Positions 1-4,376 of a DNA stretch of 5,438 bases are shown in pieces. The stretch spans positions 1 through 5,438 of the forward strand of contig JAQTLI010000232.1 of NCBI GenBank assembly GCA_028714995.1, in the 5' to 3' direction. A program made the translations under genes and the position numbers. Source of the stretch: Methylobacter sp. Its GTDB lineage: Bacteria > Pseudomonadota > Gammaproteobacteria > Methylococcales > Methylomonadaceae. The notes below the pieces were generated by a model that was not told the DNA's origin, ran no database searches, and was given only the letters and a program-made list of their open reading frames with translations. How positions within the stretch are numbered: the first letter of the stretch is position 1; every line of letters begins with the position of its first letter.

Positions 1-84
1 TCCCATCCCGAACTCGGAAGTGAAACCGCTTAGCGCCGATGATAGTGTGGCAGTTTGCCATGCGAAAGTAGGGAATTGCCAAGC
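1..84 (+). rRNA. rrf: 5S ribosomal RNA, 3' portion (5' end outside window)
   Basis: This is the 3' two-thirds of a 5S rRNA, the small RNA of the 50S central protuberance. The first 80 or so bases align closely with E. coli 5S from about position 35 onward: the CCCGAACTCGGAAGTGAAAC block (loop B/helix III), then the AGCGCCGATGATAGTGTGG block, then GCGAAAGTAGGGAATTGCC, which closes the molecule. About 34 bases at the 5' end are missing because the window starts inside the gene. The exact 3' end (about 83-86) is estimated from the alignment. A T-rich intrinsic terminator follows 10 bases later, consistent with this being the last gene of an rRNA operon whose 16S and 23S lie to the left. Confidence 0.95.
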
Positions 85-94
85 TCTTAATATC

Positions 95-126
95 AAACCC
101 AAGTCTAACCACTTGGGTTTTTTTTT
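95..126 (+). terminator. Intrinsic terminator of the rRNA operon
   Basis: Arms AAACCCAAG (95-103) and CTTGGGTTT (112-120) pair perfectly over 9 bp around an 8-base loop. They run directly into an uninterrupted T-run at 118-126. This is a textbook Rho-independent terminator placed about 10 bases after the 5S rRNA end, and it should stop rRNA operon transcripts before the lipoprotein gene. Confidence 0.92.
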
Positions 127-151
127 GCATTTAAAAGCTTATTTTAAGTGC
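127..151. repeat. AT-rich hairpin immediately after the rRNA terminator
   Basis: GCATTTAAAA (127-136) and TTTTAAGTGC (142-151) form a 10-bp stem with one G-T wobble and a 5-base loop. It abuts the T-run of the rRNA terminator. No T-run follows it on either strand, so it is not an ordinary second terminator. Its function is not evident; it could be a 3'-end RNA structure or simply AT-rich chance pairing. Confidence 0.4.
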
Positions 152-162
152 AGGGCAATCGG

Positions 163-191
163 TGGACTTCGCCCCGAAAACTGACTATCAT
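163..191 (+). promoter_or_regulatory. Putative sigma-70 promoter for the lipoprotein gene
   Basis: TGGACT (163-168; 4 of 6 matches to TTGACA) is separated by 17 bases from TATCAT (186-191; 5 of 6 matches to TATAAT). Transcription would begin near 198, giving a leader of about 25 bases before the ATG at 223. It lies after the rRNA terminator and before the first gene of a rightward group, which is where a promoter is needed. This rests on consensus matching by eye. Confidence 0.4.
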
Positions 192-222
192 GCATCCCAC
201 GTTGAGTTAATTAAAGGTATAT

Positions 223-456
223 ATGATCAAAGCAGCCAGAAGATTAGTAATGCCAGGTATTTTATTATTTTCTATCGGGTTGTCAGCTTGTGCAGAGTTT
301 AAAGAAACAGGAAGAATAATTGGTCACACGACCCGGGATGTCACGAGGAATATTGGGCATGGTTCAAGGGATGCGGTTAAAACAATTGGTAAGGGCACAA
401 AGAGAGTTGTGAAATCAATTACGGAAGATGAGACTAACGCTACCGATAATGAATAA
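223..456 (+). CDS. Small lipoprotein with three tandem 11-residue repeats
   Basis: This is a 77-residue predicted lipoprotein of unknown function. The N-terminus is basic (MIKAARR), followed by a short hydrophobic stretch (about 9-20) and a lipobox L20-S21-A22-C23. Lipidation would therefore fall on C23, leaving a mature peptide of about 55 residues. Residue +2 is Ala and not Asp, which by the E. coli Lol rule predicts outer-membrane sorting. Residues 33-65 are three consecutive 11-mers, IGHTTRDVTRN, IGHGSRDAVKT and IGKGTKRVVKS: strongly basic, with Ile-Gly opening each unit. The tail (67-77) is acidic. Hendecad spacing suggests a long amphipathic helix lying on a membrane or binding an anionic partner. 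The size and lipobox recall entericidin-type small lipoproteins, but I see no sequence match to them. AAAGG at 213-217 is a usable ribosome binding site. It is probably the first gene of a group with the DUF1289 gene 44 bases downstream. Confidence 0.8.
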   Translation: MIKAARRLVMPGILLFSIGLSACAEFKETGRIIGHTTRDVTRNIGHGSRDAVKTIGKGTKRVVKSITEDETNATDNE

Positions 457-500
457 TGTTATCGAATTATTATAGCCATTAAAAACTTAAAGGATATGCA

Positions 501-710
501 ATGAAATTTAATCCATGCATTGATAAATGTACTTACGAAGGAACGCATTGCGAAGGTTGCGGACGAACCCATGCGGAGATAGCTGTAACAAAAAAGATGG
601 TTATGGATTTTGTGAATTTCGCTCAAATGCAAGGCTATGAAAATATTGAAGAATTTTCAATTTCTATAGGTAAAAGTATACTCAAAAAATTGCAGAAAGC
701 ATCGCAATAA
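501..710 (+). CDS. DUF1289 family protein with four-cysteine motif
   Basis: A 69-residue protein whose first 28 residues carry the DUF1289 signature: N-P-C6, C10, C17 and C20, spaced C-x3-C-x6-C-x2-C, followed by GRTHAEIA. In typical members the block reads like PCIxxCxxxxxxxCxGCxRTxxEI, so the match is good. The four cysteines probably hold a zinc ion or another metal, which is inference; the biochemical role of the family is not established. After the Cys block this copy has about 40 further residues (30-69), predicted helical and ending in a lysine-rich stretch (KSILKKLQK), longer than the minimal family domain. There is no signal peptide, so it is probably cytoplasmic. AAAGGA at 489-494 precedes the ATG with 6-base spacing, a good ribosome binding site. 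It lies 44 bases after the lipoprotein gene and 55 bases before the SemiSWEET gene on the same strand. Confidence 0.85.
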   Translation: MKFNPCIDKCTYEGTHCEGCGRTHAEIAVTKKMVMDFVNFAQMQGYENIEEFSISIGKSILKKLQKASQ

Positions 711-765
711 ATTTCAGCAGTCGGAATTGATCCTATGATTAAAGACACTAGGCAGAATAATACTT

Positions 766-1038
766 ATGAATATTACGCTTGATATTATTGGATACATTGC
801 TGCAACCCTAACCACAGCATCTTTCTTACCTCAGGCGATATTGACGATAAAAACAAAAGACACGGACTCGCTTTCTTTGAGCATGTACAGTATTTTTACC
901 TTGGGTGTGTTGTTTTGGCTTATTTATGGCATATATAAATCGGATAACGCAATAATATTTGCGAATGCAATAACGCTGTTATTGGCATCATCAATACTGT
1001 CTTTTAAGATTTACAATACTGTGTGCAAAAAAGGGTAG
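766..1038 (+). CDS. SemiSWEET family sugar transporter (PQ-loop protein)
   Basis: A 90-residue membrane protein matching bacterial SemiSWEETs. These have three transmembrane helices and dimerise into a pore that moves mono- or disaccharides across the inner membrane by facilitated diffusion. Helix 1 (about 5-26) carries the PQ motif, SFLPQA with P22-Q23, and is followed by the basic loop TIKTKDTDSLSLSMY typical of the family. Helix 2 spans about 39-57 and contains W51. Helix 3 spans about 62-83 and contains N67. W51 and N67 are the likely substrate-contacting Trp and Asn known from SemiSWEET structures. The length is normal for the family. The true substrate cannot be read from sequence. The ribosome binding site is poor (AGG at 750-752, 13 bases before ATG), but no in-frame upstream start exists because a stop precedes it. 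It is probably cotranscribed with the two genes upstream and ends facing the VOC gene. Confidence 0.88.
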   Translation: MNITLDIIGYIAATLTTASFLPQAILTIKTKDTDSLSLSMYSIFTLGVLFWLIYGIYKSDNAIIFANAITLLLASSILSFKIYNTVCKKG

Positions 1039-1075
1039 GATACGCCGAACGCACAAATTTAGGCGCAGTATTTTG
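1027..1075. terminator. Weak candidate terminator between convergent genes
   Basis: TACGCC (1041-1046) can pair with GGCGCA (1062-1067) only if one mismatch is allowed on the plus strand, while the minus-strand RNA gains a G-U wobble there. The loop is 15 bases. The plus strand then has TTTT at 1071-1074. The minus strand has a six-T run, seen as A1027-1032, nine bases beyond the stem. The position between the SemiSWEET and VOC gene ends is right for a bidirectional terminator, but the stem is short and the call is marginal. Confidence 0.22.
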
Positions 1076-1079
1076 TAAA

Positions 1080-1454
1080 TCAAGATTGCTCTATAATTTC
1101 AATCGCATTGCCATCCGGATCACGACAAAATAACGCTTTTCGTCCTGATATACTCATCGTATAAACAATGCCATTTTTATCTAATATGTCTTTAATGGGG
1201 GCTAATGCTTCCACGTTTAAAGCGACATGGCGATCGCGTCCTCCATGTACAGGACGCCCTGTTGTTGGGTCAGGATTTTCCAATTCCAGCAAATGAATTT
1301 GTTGATCGCCCAGCTGAAACCATGCACCTGGGAACCCCAGATTAGGTCGGTCAACCTGTTGCAAACCTAGCACATCACGGTAAAAAGTTAGCGATACATT
1401 GATATCGCTAATAATCAGACTTGCATGGTTTAGTGTGTAGTTAATTTTAGGCAT
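1080..1454 (-). CDS. VOC superfamily (glyoxalase/dioxygenase-like) protein
   Basis: A 124-residue single-domain vicinal-oxygen-chelate protein with two beta-alpha-beta-beta-beta modules. Module 1 (about 5-60) has LNHASLIISD and the classic SLTFYRDVLGL helix. Module 2 (about 73-122) has RDRHVALNV and ends in FCRDPDGNAIEI. Probable metal ligands are H10, H54 or E57, H76 and E119, in the usual VOC positions, so it is likely an active metalloenzyme acting as a dimer. The family covers glyoxalase I, fosfomycin-resistance proteins, extradiol dioxygenases and epimerases. This subfamily (GFPGAWFQLGDQQIHLL and RPVHGGRDRHVAL blocks) is commonly annotated only as VOC family, so I do not assign a substrate. 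The start at 1454 is the first Met, although no convincing ribosome binding site precedes it. It begins 62 bases after the end of bcp on the same strand, so it is probably read from the bcp promoter and may handle a related reactive metabolite. Confidence 0.88.
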   Translation of the reverse strand: MPKINYTLNHASLIISDINVSLTFYRDVLGLQQVDRPNLGFPGAWFQLGDQQIHLLELENPDPTTGRPVHGGRDRHVALNVEALAPIKDILDKNGIVYTMSISGRKALFCRDPDGNAIEIIEQS

Positions 1455-1516
1455 TATGTTGTCGGTGATAATGAGAGTAGCATTGTGGGCATGGCGATGT
1501 TTTTAAGGTTGCCGGA

Positions 1517-1981
1517 TTACAGGGTCTTAATCTTGTCTAGCACTTCTTGAGCATGTCCATCAGGTGCCACGCCATAAGCCACATCCACCAATTTACCTTC
1601 CTTGTTGATGATGAAGGTGGACCGAAGAATGGCCATGCTCTTAACGCCGTTTTTTTCTCTTTCTTGCCAGACACCATAGCTATTGCAAAGCTCGCCATTA
1701 GTGTCCGCCAGTAAATCCAGTTTAAGGCCGAATTTGTTAATGAAGTCGATGTGGCTTTCACAAGAGTCCTTGCTTACACCGATGACTACGGTATCCAATT
1801 TGGCAAACTCCTCAGCAAGCCGGGTAAACTGGTTTGCTTCTATGGTGCAGCCTGGGGTGTCATCCTTGGGATAAAAATATAAGACGACATTCTTTTTTCC
1901 GGTGTAATCCGACAAGCTAACCAATTGATTGTGTTGGTTTCTGGAGCTGAATAGGGGGGCTGGTTGATGTGTTTTTAACAT
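1517..1981 (-). CDS. bcp: Thioredoxin-dependent thiol peroxidase, Bcp/PrxQ type
   Basis: A 154-residue peroxiredoxin of the Bcp/PrxQ class, a cytoplasmic enzyme reducing H2O2 and organic hydroperoxides at a peroxidatic cysteine recycled by thioredoxin. The catalytic block YFYPKDDTPGCT lies at 35-46 with peroxidatic C45 and conserved T42, P43 and E48. Further family blocks are VVIGVSKDS (65-73), LLADTNGELCNSYGVW (about 90-105) and RSTFIINKEG. E. coli Bcp has cysteines at 45, 50 and 99. Here C45 and C99 are kept, position 50 is Asn (IEANQF), and an additional C74 occurs. The classical resolving cysteine is thus absent, so the enzyme should be 1-Cys or use C74 or C99. I chose the start at 1981 because a strong AAAGGAGA lies just upstream and the protein then begins MLKTHQPAP like its homologues. 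An in-frame ATG at 2020 would add 13 unconserved residues. A VOC gene follows on the same strand. Confidence 0.95.
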   Translation of the reverse strand: MLKTHQPAPLFSSRNQHNQLVSLSDYTGKKNVVLYFYPKDDTPGCTIEANQFTRLAEEFAKLDTVVIGVSKDSCESHIDFINKFGLKLDLLADTNGELCNSYGVWQEREKNGVKSMAILRSTFIINKEGKLVDVAYGVAPDGHAQEVLDKIKTL

Positions 1982-1985
1982 AGAA

Positions 1986-1993
1986 TCTCCTTT
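1986..1993 (-). promoter_or_regulatory. Strong ribosome binding site that fixes the bcp start
   Basis: On the minus strand this reads AAAGGAGA, nearly the full anti-Shine-Dalgarno complement, with the GGAG core 5 bases before the ATG at 1981. It lies inside the extended frame that would start at 2020, so it argues that 1981 is the true start. Confidence 0.8.
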
Positions 1994-2021
1994 GAAACTC
2001 GTTTTATTTGGAAAGATCATG

Positions 2022-2053
2022 CCGAACGTACAACGTACAGACTATACGTTCGG
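2022..2053. repeat. 9-bp inverted repeat with internal tandem heptamer at the bcp promoter
   Basis: CCGAACGTA (2022-2030) and TACGTTCGG (2045-2053) are perfect inverted arms separated by 14 bases. In addition AACGTAC occurs twice in direct tandem at 2025-2031 and 2032-2038. The structure covers the predicted -10 element and start point of bcp. No T-run follows in either direction, so it is not a standard terminator for rdgC. An operator or a dispersed intergenic repeat are the two reasonable readings. A related string, GCCGAACG, also occurs in the intergenic region at 1044-1051. Confidence 0.6.
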
Positions 2054-2069
2054 GCCAGTGTAGACACAA
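2041..2069 (-). promoter_or_regulatory. Putative sigma-70 promoter of bcp
   Basis: Read leftward, TTGTGT (2069-2064; 3 of 6 matches to TTGACA) is followed after exactly 17 bases by TATAGT (2046-2041; 5 of 6 matches to TATAAT). Transcription would start near 2034, giving a leader of about 50 bases to the bcp ATG. The -10 hexamer overlaps the inverted repeat described separately, so the site could be controlled by a DNA-binding regulator. Identification is by consensus only. Confidence 0.45.
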
Positions 2070-2116
2070 CATCATTTGCCTGCAAGCTATGAATTATGTG
2101 CAGAGGCTTTACGGTA

Positions 2117-3025
2117 TTACGCCTTGTTTTCTCCGCCGAATAATTCCATTAGACGCGGCAGGAAATTTGACAGTTCCAATGACATAATCGAAAAGTCTAC
2201 ATCAAATTGCTCTGCTTCATCATAGGTTTCGATATCAGCTACCTGATCCTGAATTAAATCGAGAAACTTCAGGCGCTTAATGGCCATATTTTCGTCAATA
2301 ATGAATGACAGACGGTCAGCCCAGCTGACTGCCAGTTTGATGACTTCTTTGCCGGTATCCAGATGGTTTTTTATTTCCGGAAGACTCAGGTCATGGCGTT
2401 TGCAGCGGATAATGCCACCTTCTTCTTCAGGTGCACGCAACTCACATTCGTCTTCAATGGTAATATCTGCTGGTGCTTCATTATTTATCAGCCAGCCAGT
2501 CATTGTTGCAATGGGTTTTTCGATCGTATTGAGTGGGACAGCCGGTAATGAACCTAGGCATTTACGCAACAGACTGAGTAGATCTTCAGCTTTTTTTGAA
2601 GAAGCTGTATCAACAATCAACCAGCCGCCTTTAGGATCGATATAGGCGTAGGTTTTGTTTGAAAAAGTGAATGCCTTTGGTAATAACTCAAAGATAAGCT
2701 CATCTTTGATAGCGGTACGTTCTTTTTTGGATAATTTGCGACCTTGCTGATCTTCTGCTTCAAGAATTTTTTCCTGAACCATTTCATTAACCACGGCGGC
2801 CGGTATGACTTTTTCTTCTTTTTTTCCACAAATCATCATGAAGCCGTTAGCGGCATGTACCAGATGCTCTGAAGTTTTTCCTAGTGGCGAAGTCCAGCCA
2901 AAAGTAGACTCCTCTTGATTGCCGCAGGGGCGAAAAGATAACGCCCCAAGTTTTTGTTCCAGATCTTCTGGTGATAAGGTGAAATCTTCGGTAAGACGAA
3001 AAATGCTAAGATTCTTAAACCACAT
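2117..3025 (-). CDS. rdgC: Recombination-associated protein RdgC
   Basis: A 302-residue protein, almost exactly the length of E. coli RdgC (303). RdgC is a nucleoid-associated protein that forms a ring-shaped dimer around duplex DNA without sequence preference and restrains RecA-driven strand exchange. Recognisable blocks in order are: WFKNLSIFRL at the N-terminus (E. coli LWFKNLMVYRL); F31-P33-C34-G35; the SPLGKTSEHLVHAANG segment (46-61) and CGKKEEKVIP (66-75); LLPKAF (114-119); SSKKAEDLLSLLRKCLGSLP (142-161); GGIIRCKRHDL (203-213); KLAVSWADRLSFIIDE (230-245); and KRLKFLDLIQDQ (250-261). No truncation or frameshift is visible. The ribosome binding site is modest (AAGG about 12 bases before the ATG), but the N-terminus matches homologues, so the start is secure. 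It is transcribed away from the DNA glycosylase gene and is separated from bcp by 135 bases, so it is probably its own unit. Confidence 0.96.
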   Translation of the reverse strand: MWFKNLSIFRLTEDFTLSPEDLEQKLGALSFRPCGNQEESTFGWTSPLGKTSEHLVHAANGFMMICGKKEEKVIPAAVVNEMVQEKILEAEDQQGRKLSKKERTAIKDELIFELLPKAFTFSNKTYAYIDPKGGWLIVDTASSKKAEDLLSLLRKCLGSLPAVPLNTIEKPIATMTGWLINNEAPADITIEDECELRAPEEEGGIIRCKRHDLSLPEIKNHLDTGKEVIKLAVSWADRLSFIIDENMAIKRLKFLDLIQDQVADIETYDEAEQFDVDFSIMSLELSNFLPRLMELFGGENKA

Positions 3026-3114
3026 GCGTAATTGATACCTTATAAATAGAGTGATTGTGCATTATCTCAAATTTGAAAGTATAAAAATAAAGTAAATTTC
3101 AGGATGAATACACA
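3026..3114. promoter_or_regulatory. AT-rich divergent promoter region, rdgC and glycosylase
   Basis: This 89-bp spacer, about 26% GC, separates two divergent genes and must hold promoters for both. For rdgC, TTGAGA (minus strand, 3070-3065) with TATTTA 16 bases on (3048-3043) is a possible pair; TATAAG lies nearby but with 20-base spacing. For the rightward gene, TTGTGC (3055-3060) and TATAAA (3080-3085) are 19 bases apart, which is long. None is strong enough to fix a start point. No LexA box is evident by eye. AGGA at 3101-3104 serves as the rightward ribosome binding site. Confidence 0.35.
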
Positions 3115-3630
3115 ATGTCTGATATAGCTGGATTTACCCCTATTGTTTCCGGGAATGCAAAAGTGTTGATATTGGGATCTATGCCCAGTGTAGCGTCATT
3201 AGCCAGGCAACAGTATTATGGCCATCCTAAAAATGCTTTTTGGCCGATTATGGGGGCGTTATTCGGCGCTGCTCCCGAGCTTTGCTATCAGCAGCGTAAA
3301 GAAATCTTGATGGCAAATGGAATAGCGGTATGGGATGTATTGCAAGGCTGTAATCGCTTGGGTAGCCTGGATTCGAATATAAAGTTGGCCTCAATAAAGA
3401 TAAATGATTTTGCGGATTTTTATGCCGAGTATAAATTTATTGAACAAGTGTTTTTTAATGGCGCAATGGCAGAGAAGTTGTATAAAAAATATGTGCTGCC
3501 GACATTAGATCAGAGTTTTTCCTATCTTGAATATCAGCGACTGCCTTCAACAAGTCCGGCTCATGCTTCATTAAGATTGGAAGAAAAGATAGAAGCATGG
3601 AAAGTGATTAAACGGCATGTGTTAAAGTAG
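3115..3630 (+). CDS. DNA-deoxyinosine glycosylase (UDG superfamily, family 6)
   Basis: A 171-residue member of the uracil-DNA glycosylase superfamily, most like family 6 hypoxanthine-DNA glycosylases. These excise hypoxanthine arising from adenine deamination and open the base-excision repair pathway; family members characterised from Methanosarcina lack ordinary uracil excision. Motifs: LILGSMPS (18-25) replaces the GQDPY motif of family 1; YYGHPKNAFW (34-43) carries N40, which aligns with the Asn I recall as essential in the archaeal enzyme; AVWDVLQGCNRLGSLDSNI (71-89); FFNGAMAEKL (113-122); and LPSTSPAHA (143-151), the second active-site motif. Length is normal, and the protein ends in a helix closed by an amber stop. 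AGGA at 3101-3104 lies 10 bases before the ATG. It is divergent from rdgC, so two DNA-maintenance genes share one control region. Whether it also removes uracil or xanthine cannot be decided here. Confidence 0.88.
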   Translation: MSDIAGFTPIVSGNAKVLILGSMPSVASLARQQYYGHPKNAFWPIMGALFGAAPELCYQQRKEILMANGIAVWDVLQGCNRLGSLDSNIKLASIKINDFADFYAEYKFIEQVFFNGAMAEKLYKKYVLPTLDQSFSYLEYQRLPSTSPAHASLRLEEKIEAWKVIKRHVLK

Positions 3631-3732
3631 AGCTTATTTTTACTTCAAAATGATGATGGAAGCATTTTCAATCTGGGAAAGTTTGTTGCCCGGCGCTACG
3701 GAGCAAAGCAGAAAAGTAAAATAAGATTACTT
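3625..3732. repeat. Imperfect inverted repeats bounding about 108 bp between glycosylase gene and darP
   Basis: Left arm 3625-3645 consists of AAGTA, three bases, then CTTATTTTTACTT. Right arm 3714-3732 consists of AAGTAAAATAAG, two bases, then TACTT. The arms are reverse complements apart from one deleted A and the short central mismatch. The enclosed 68 bases include a GC-rich hairpin: TTGCCCG (3686-3692) pairs with CGG-A-GCAA (3699-3706), with one bulged A. The left arm overlaps the glycosylase stop codon. It could be a transcript 3' structure, a remnant of a small non-autonomous repeat, or AT-rich coincidence; no target-site duplication is visible. Confidence 0.4.
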
Positions 3733-3750
3733 GGTACCCACAAGGGGGGC

Positions 3751-3798
3751 ATGGTGCCTTTAGTGGTGTTGTTTTTTGTGTGCAATGGTTTTAGATAA
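3751..3798 (+). CDS. Possible 15-residue leader peptide upstream of darP
   Basis: An ATG at 3751 follows AAGGGGGG (3742-3749) and opens a short frame reading MVPLVVLFFVCNGFR before TAA at 3796-3798. The stop lies one base before the ATG at 3800 that I take as the darP start. darP has no Shine-Dalgarno sequence of its own, so translation could be coupled through this small frame. GGTACC (3733-3738) and GGTGCC (3753-3758) can pair with one G-U wobble, placing the poly-G ribosome binding site in a hairpin loop. The peptide is hydrophobic and unrecognised. The ribosome-binding spacing is short, and the frame may be fortuitous. Confidence 0.28.
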   Translation: MVPLVVLFFVCNGFR

Positions 3799-3799
3799 A

Positions 3800-4369
3800 A
3801 TGAGTGAAGAATACGAATACGATGGTGAGGAGGTGGAGTATTATGCGGTCCGCCCCAATAAAACCCAAATAAAGAGGGACATGGCAGTTCTTTTTGCCTT
3901 AAGTGAAGAAATGTCCGAATTGTCTTCTGCGCAATTGAAAACCCTTGAGTTGCCTGAGATTATAAATAAGGCTGTTGTAGAGGTGTCAGGAATGCCGCAT
4001 AAAAGCGCGAGAAAACGCCTGCTGAAATTCATTACCGGCCAGCTCCACAAAATTGATGTAGAGCCTATTTTAGAAAAGCTGTCGCGCATTAAAAGCCAGA
4101 GCGCCCATGCCGTAAGGGAGCATCATATTGCCGAACGTTGGCGGGACAGGTTGATTGCCGAGGGCAATGATGCATTGAGCGCTTTGCTTGACGAACAACC
4201 CCATGCAGACCGCCAACAGCTAAGGCAATTATTGCGGAATGCTCAAAAAGAAGCCGAAGCCAGCAAACCGCCTAAATCTTCCCGCTTGCTATACCGACAT
4301 CTGAAGGAGCTGTTTAAGATTGAAGGGGAGGCGGAGTTTGAAGATGAGCAAGATATAGATTTAGAGTAG
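3800..4369 (+). CDS. darP: Ribosome biogenesis factor DarP (YjgA, DUF615)
   Basis: A 189-residue, highly charged helical protein homologous to E. coli YjgA/DarP (183 residues), a cytoplasmic factor that binds late pre-50S particles and promotes maturation of the large subunit active-site region. From the chosen start, the acidic N-terminus (2-13) leads into NKTQIKRDM (20-28; E. coli SKSEIKRDA), then DVEPI (86-90), RWRDRLIAEGNDAL (about 113-126) and the best-conserved block ADRQQLRQLLRNAQKEAE (136-153), followed by KPPKSSR. The tail is acidic. In-frame alternatives are ATG at 3785 (adds MVLDK) and TTG at 3776; none has a Shine-Dalgarno sequence. I prefer 3800 because MSEEYEYD begins the acidic region and the ATG sits one base after the stop of a possible leader frame. 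It converges on dinB with a 7-bp gap and no clear terminator. Confidence 0.93.
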   Translation: MSEEYEYDGEEVEYYAVRPNKTQIKRDMAVLFALSEEMSELSSAQLKTLELPEIINKAVVEVSGMPHKSARKRLLKFITGQLHKIDVEPILEKLSRIKSQSAHAVREHHIAERWRDRLIAEGNDALSALLDEQPHADRQQLRQLLRNAQKEAEASKPPKSSRLLYRHLKELFKIEGEAEFEDEQDIDLE

Positions 4370-4376
4370 TAGAGTC

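Noticed and set aside
735..782. A 15-codon frame starting at ATG 735 and overlapping the SemiSWEET start
   Set aside because: It has no ribosome binding site, its peptide has no leader-like features, and it does not end at the SemiSWEET start.
1982..2020. An N-terminal extension of Bcp starting at the ATG at 2020
   Set aside because: The 13 extra residues are not typical of Bcp, and a near-perfect ribosome binding site at 1986-1993 inside the extension points to the ATG at 1981.
2022..2053. The inverted repeat as an intrinsic terminator of rdgC
   Set aside because: No T-run follows the stem on the minus strand, and the structure coincides with a better-supported bcp promoter.
2280..2645. 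A 121-codon open frame on the plus strand inside rdgC
   Set aside because: It lies wholly antisense to a well-conserved rdgC and encodes no recognisable protein. The same applies to the shorter overlapping frames at 1537-1761, 1683-1874, 2363-2548, 2617-2829, 3841-4089, 4420-4707 and 4668-4871.
3744..3777. GGCA/TGCC hairpin and T6 run as a terminator of the glycosylase transcript
   Set aside because: The stem is only 4 bp and the T-run begins 13 bases after it, too far for a classical intrinsic terminator.
3628..3798. Open reading frame continuing about 55 codons past the amber stop of the glycosylase
   Set aside because: The protein is already full length for its family at the TAG. The extension shows no recognisable domain, and an open run of this length is not rare by chance, so readthrough or stop-codon recoding is not supported.
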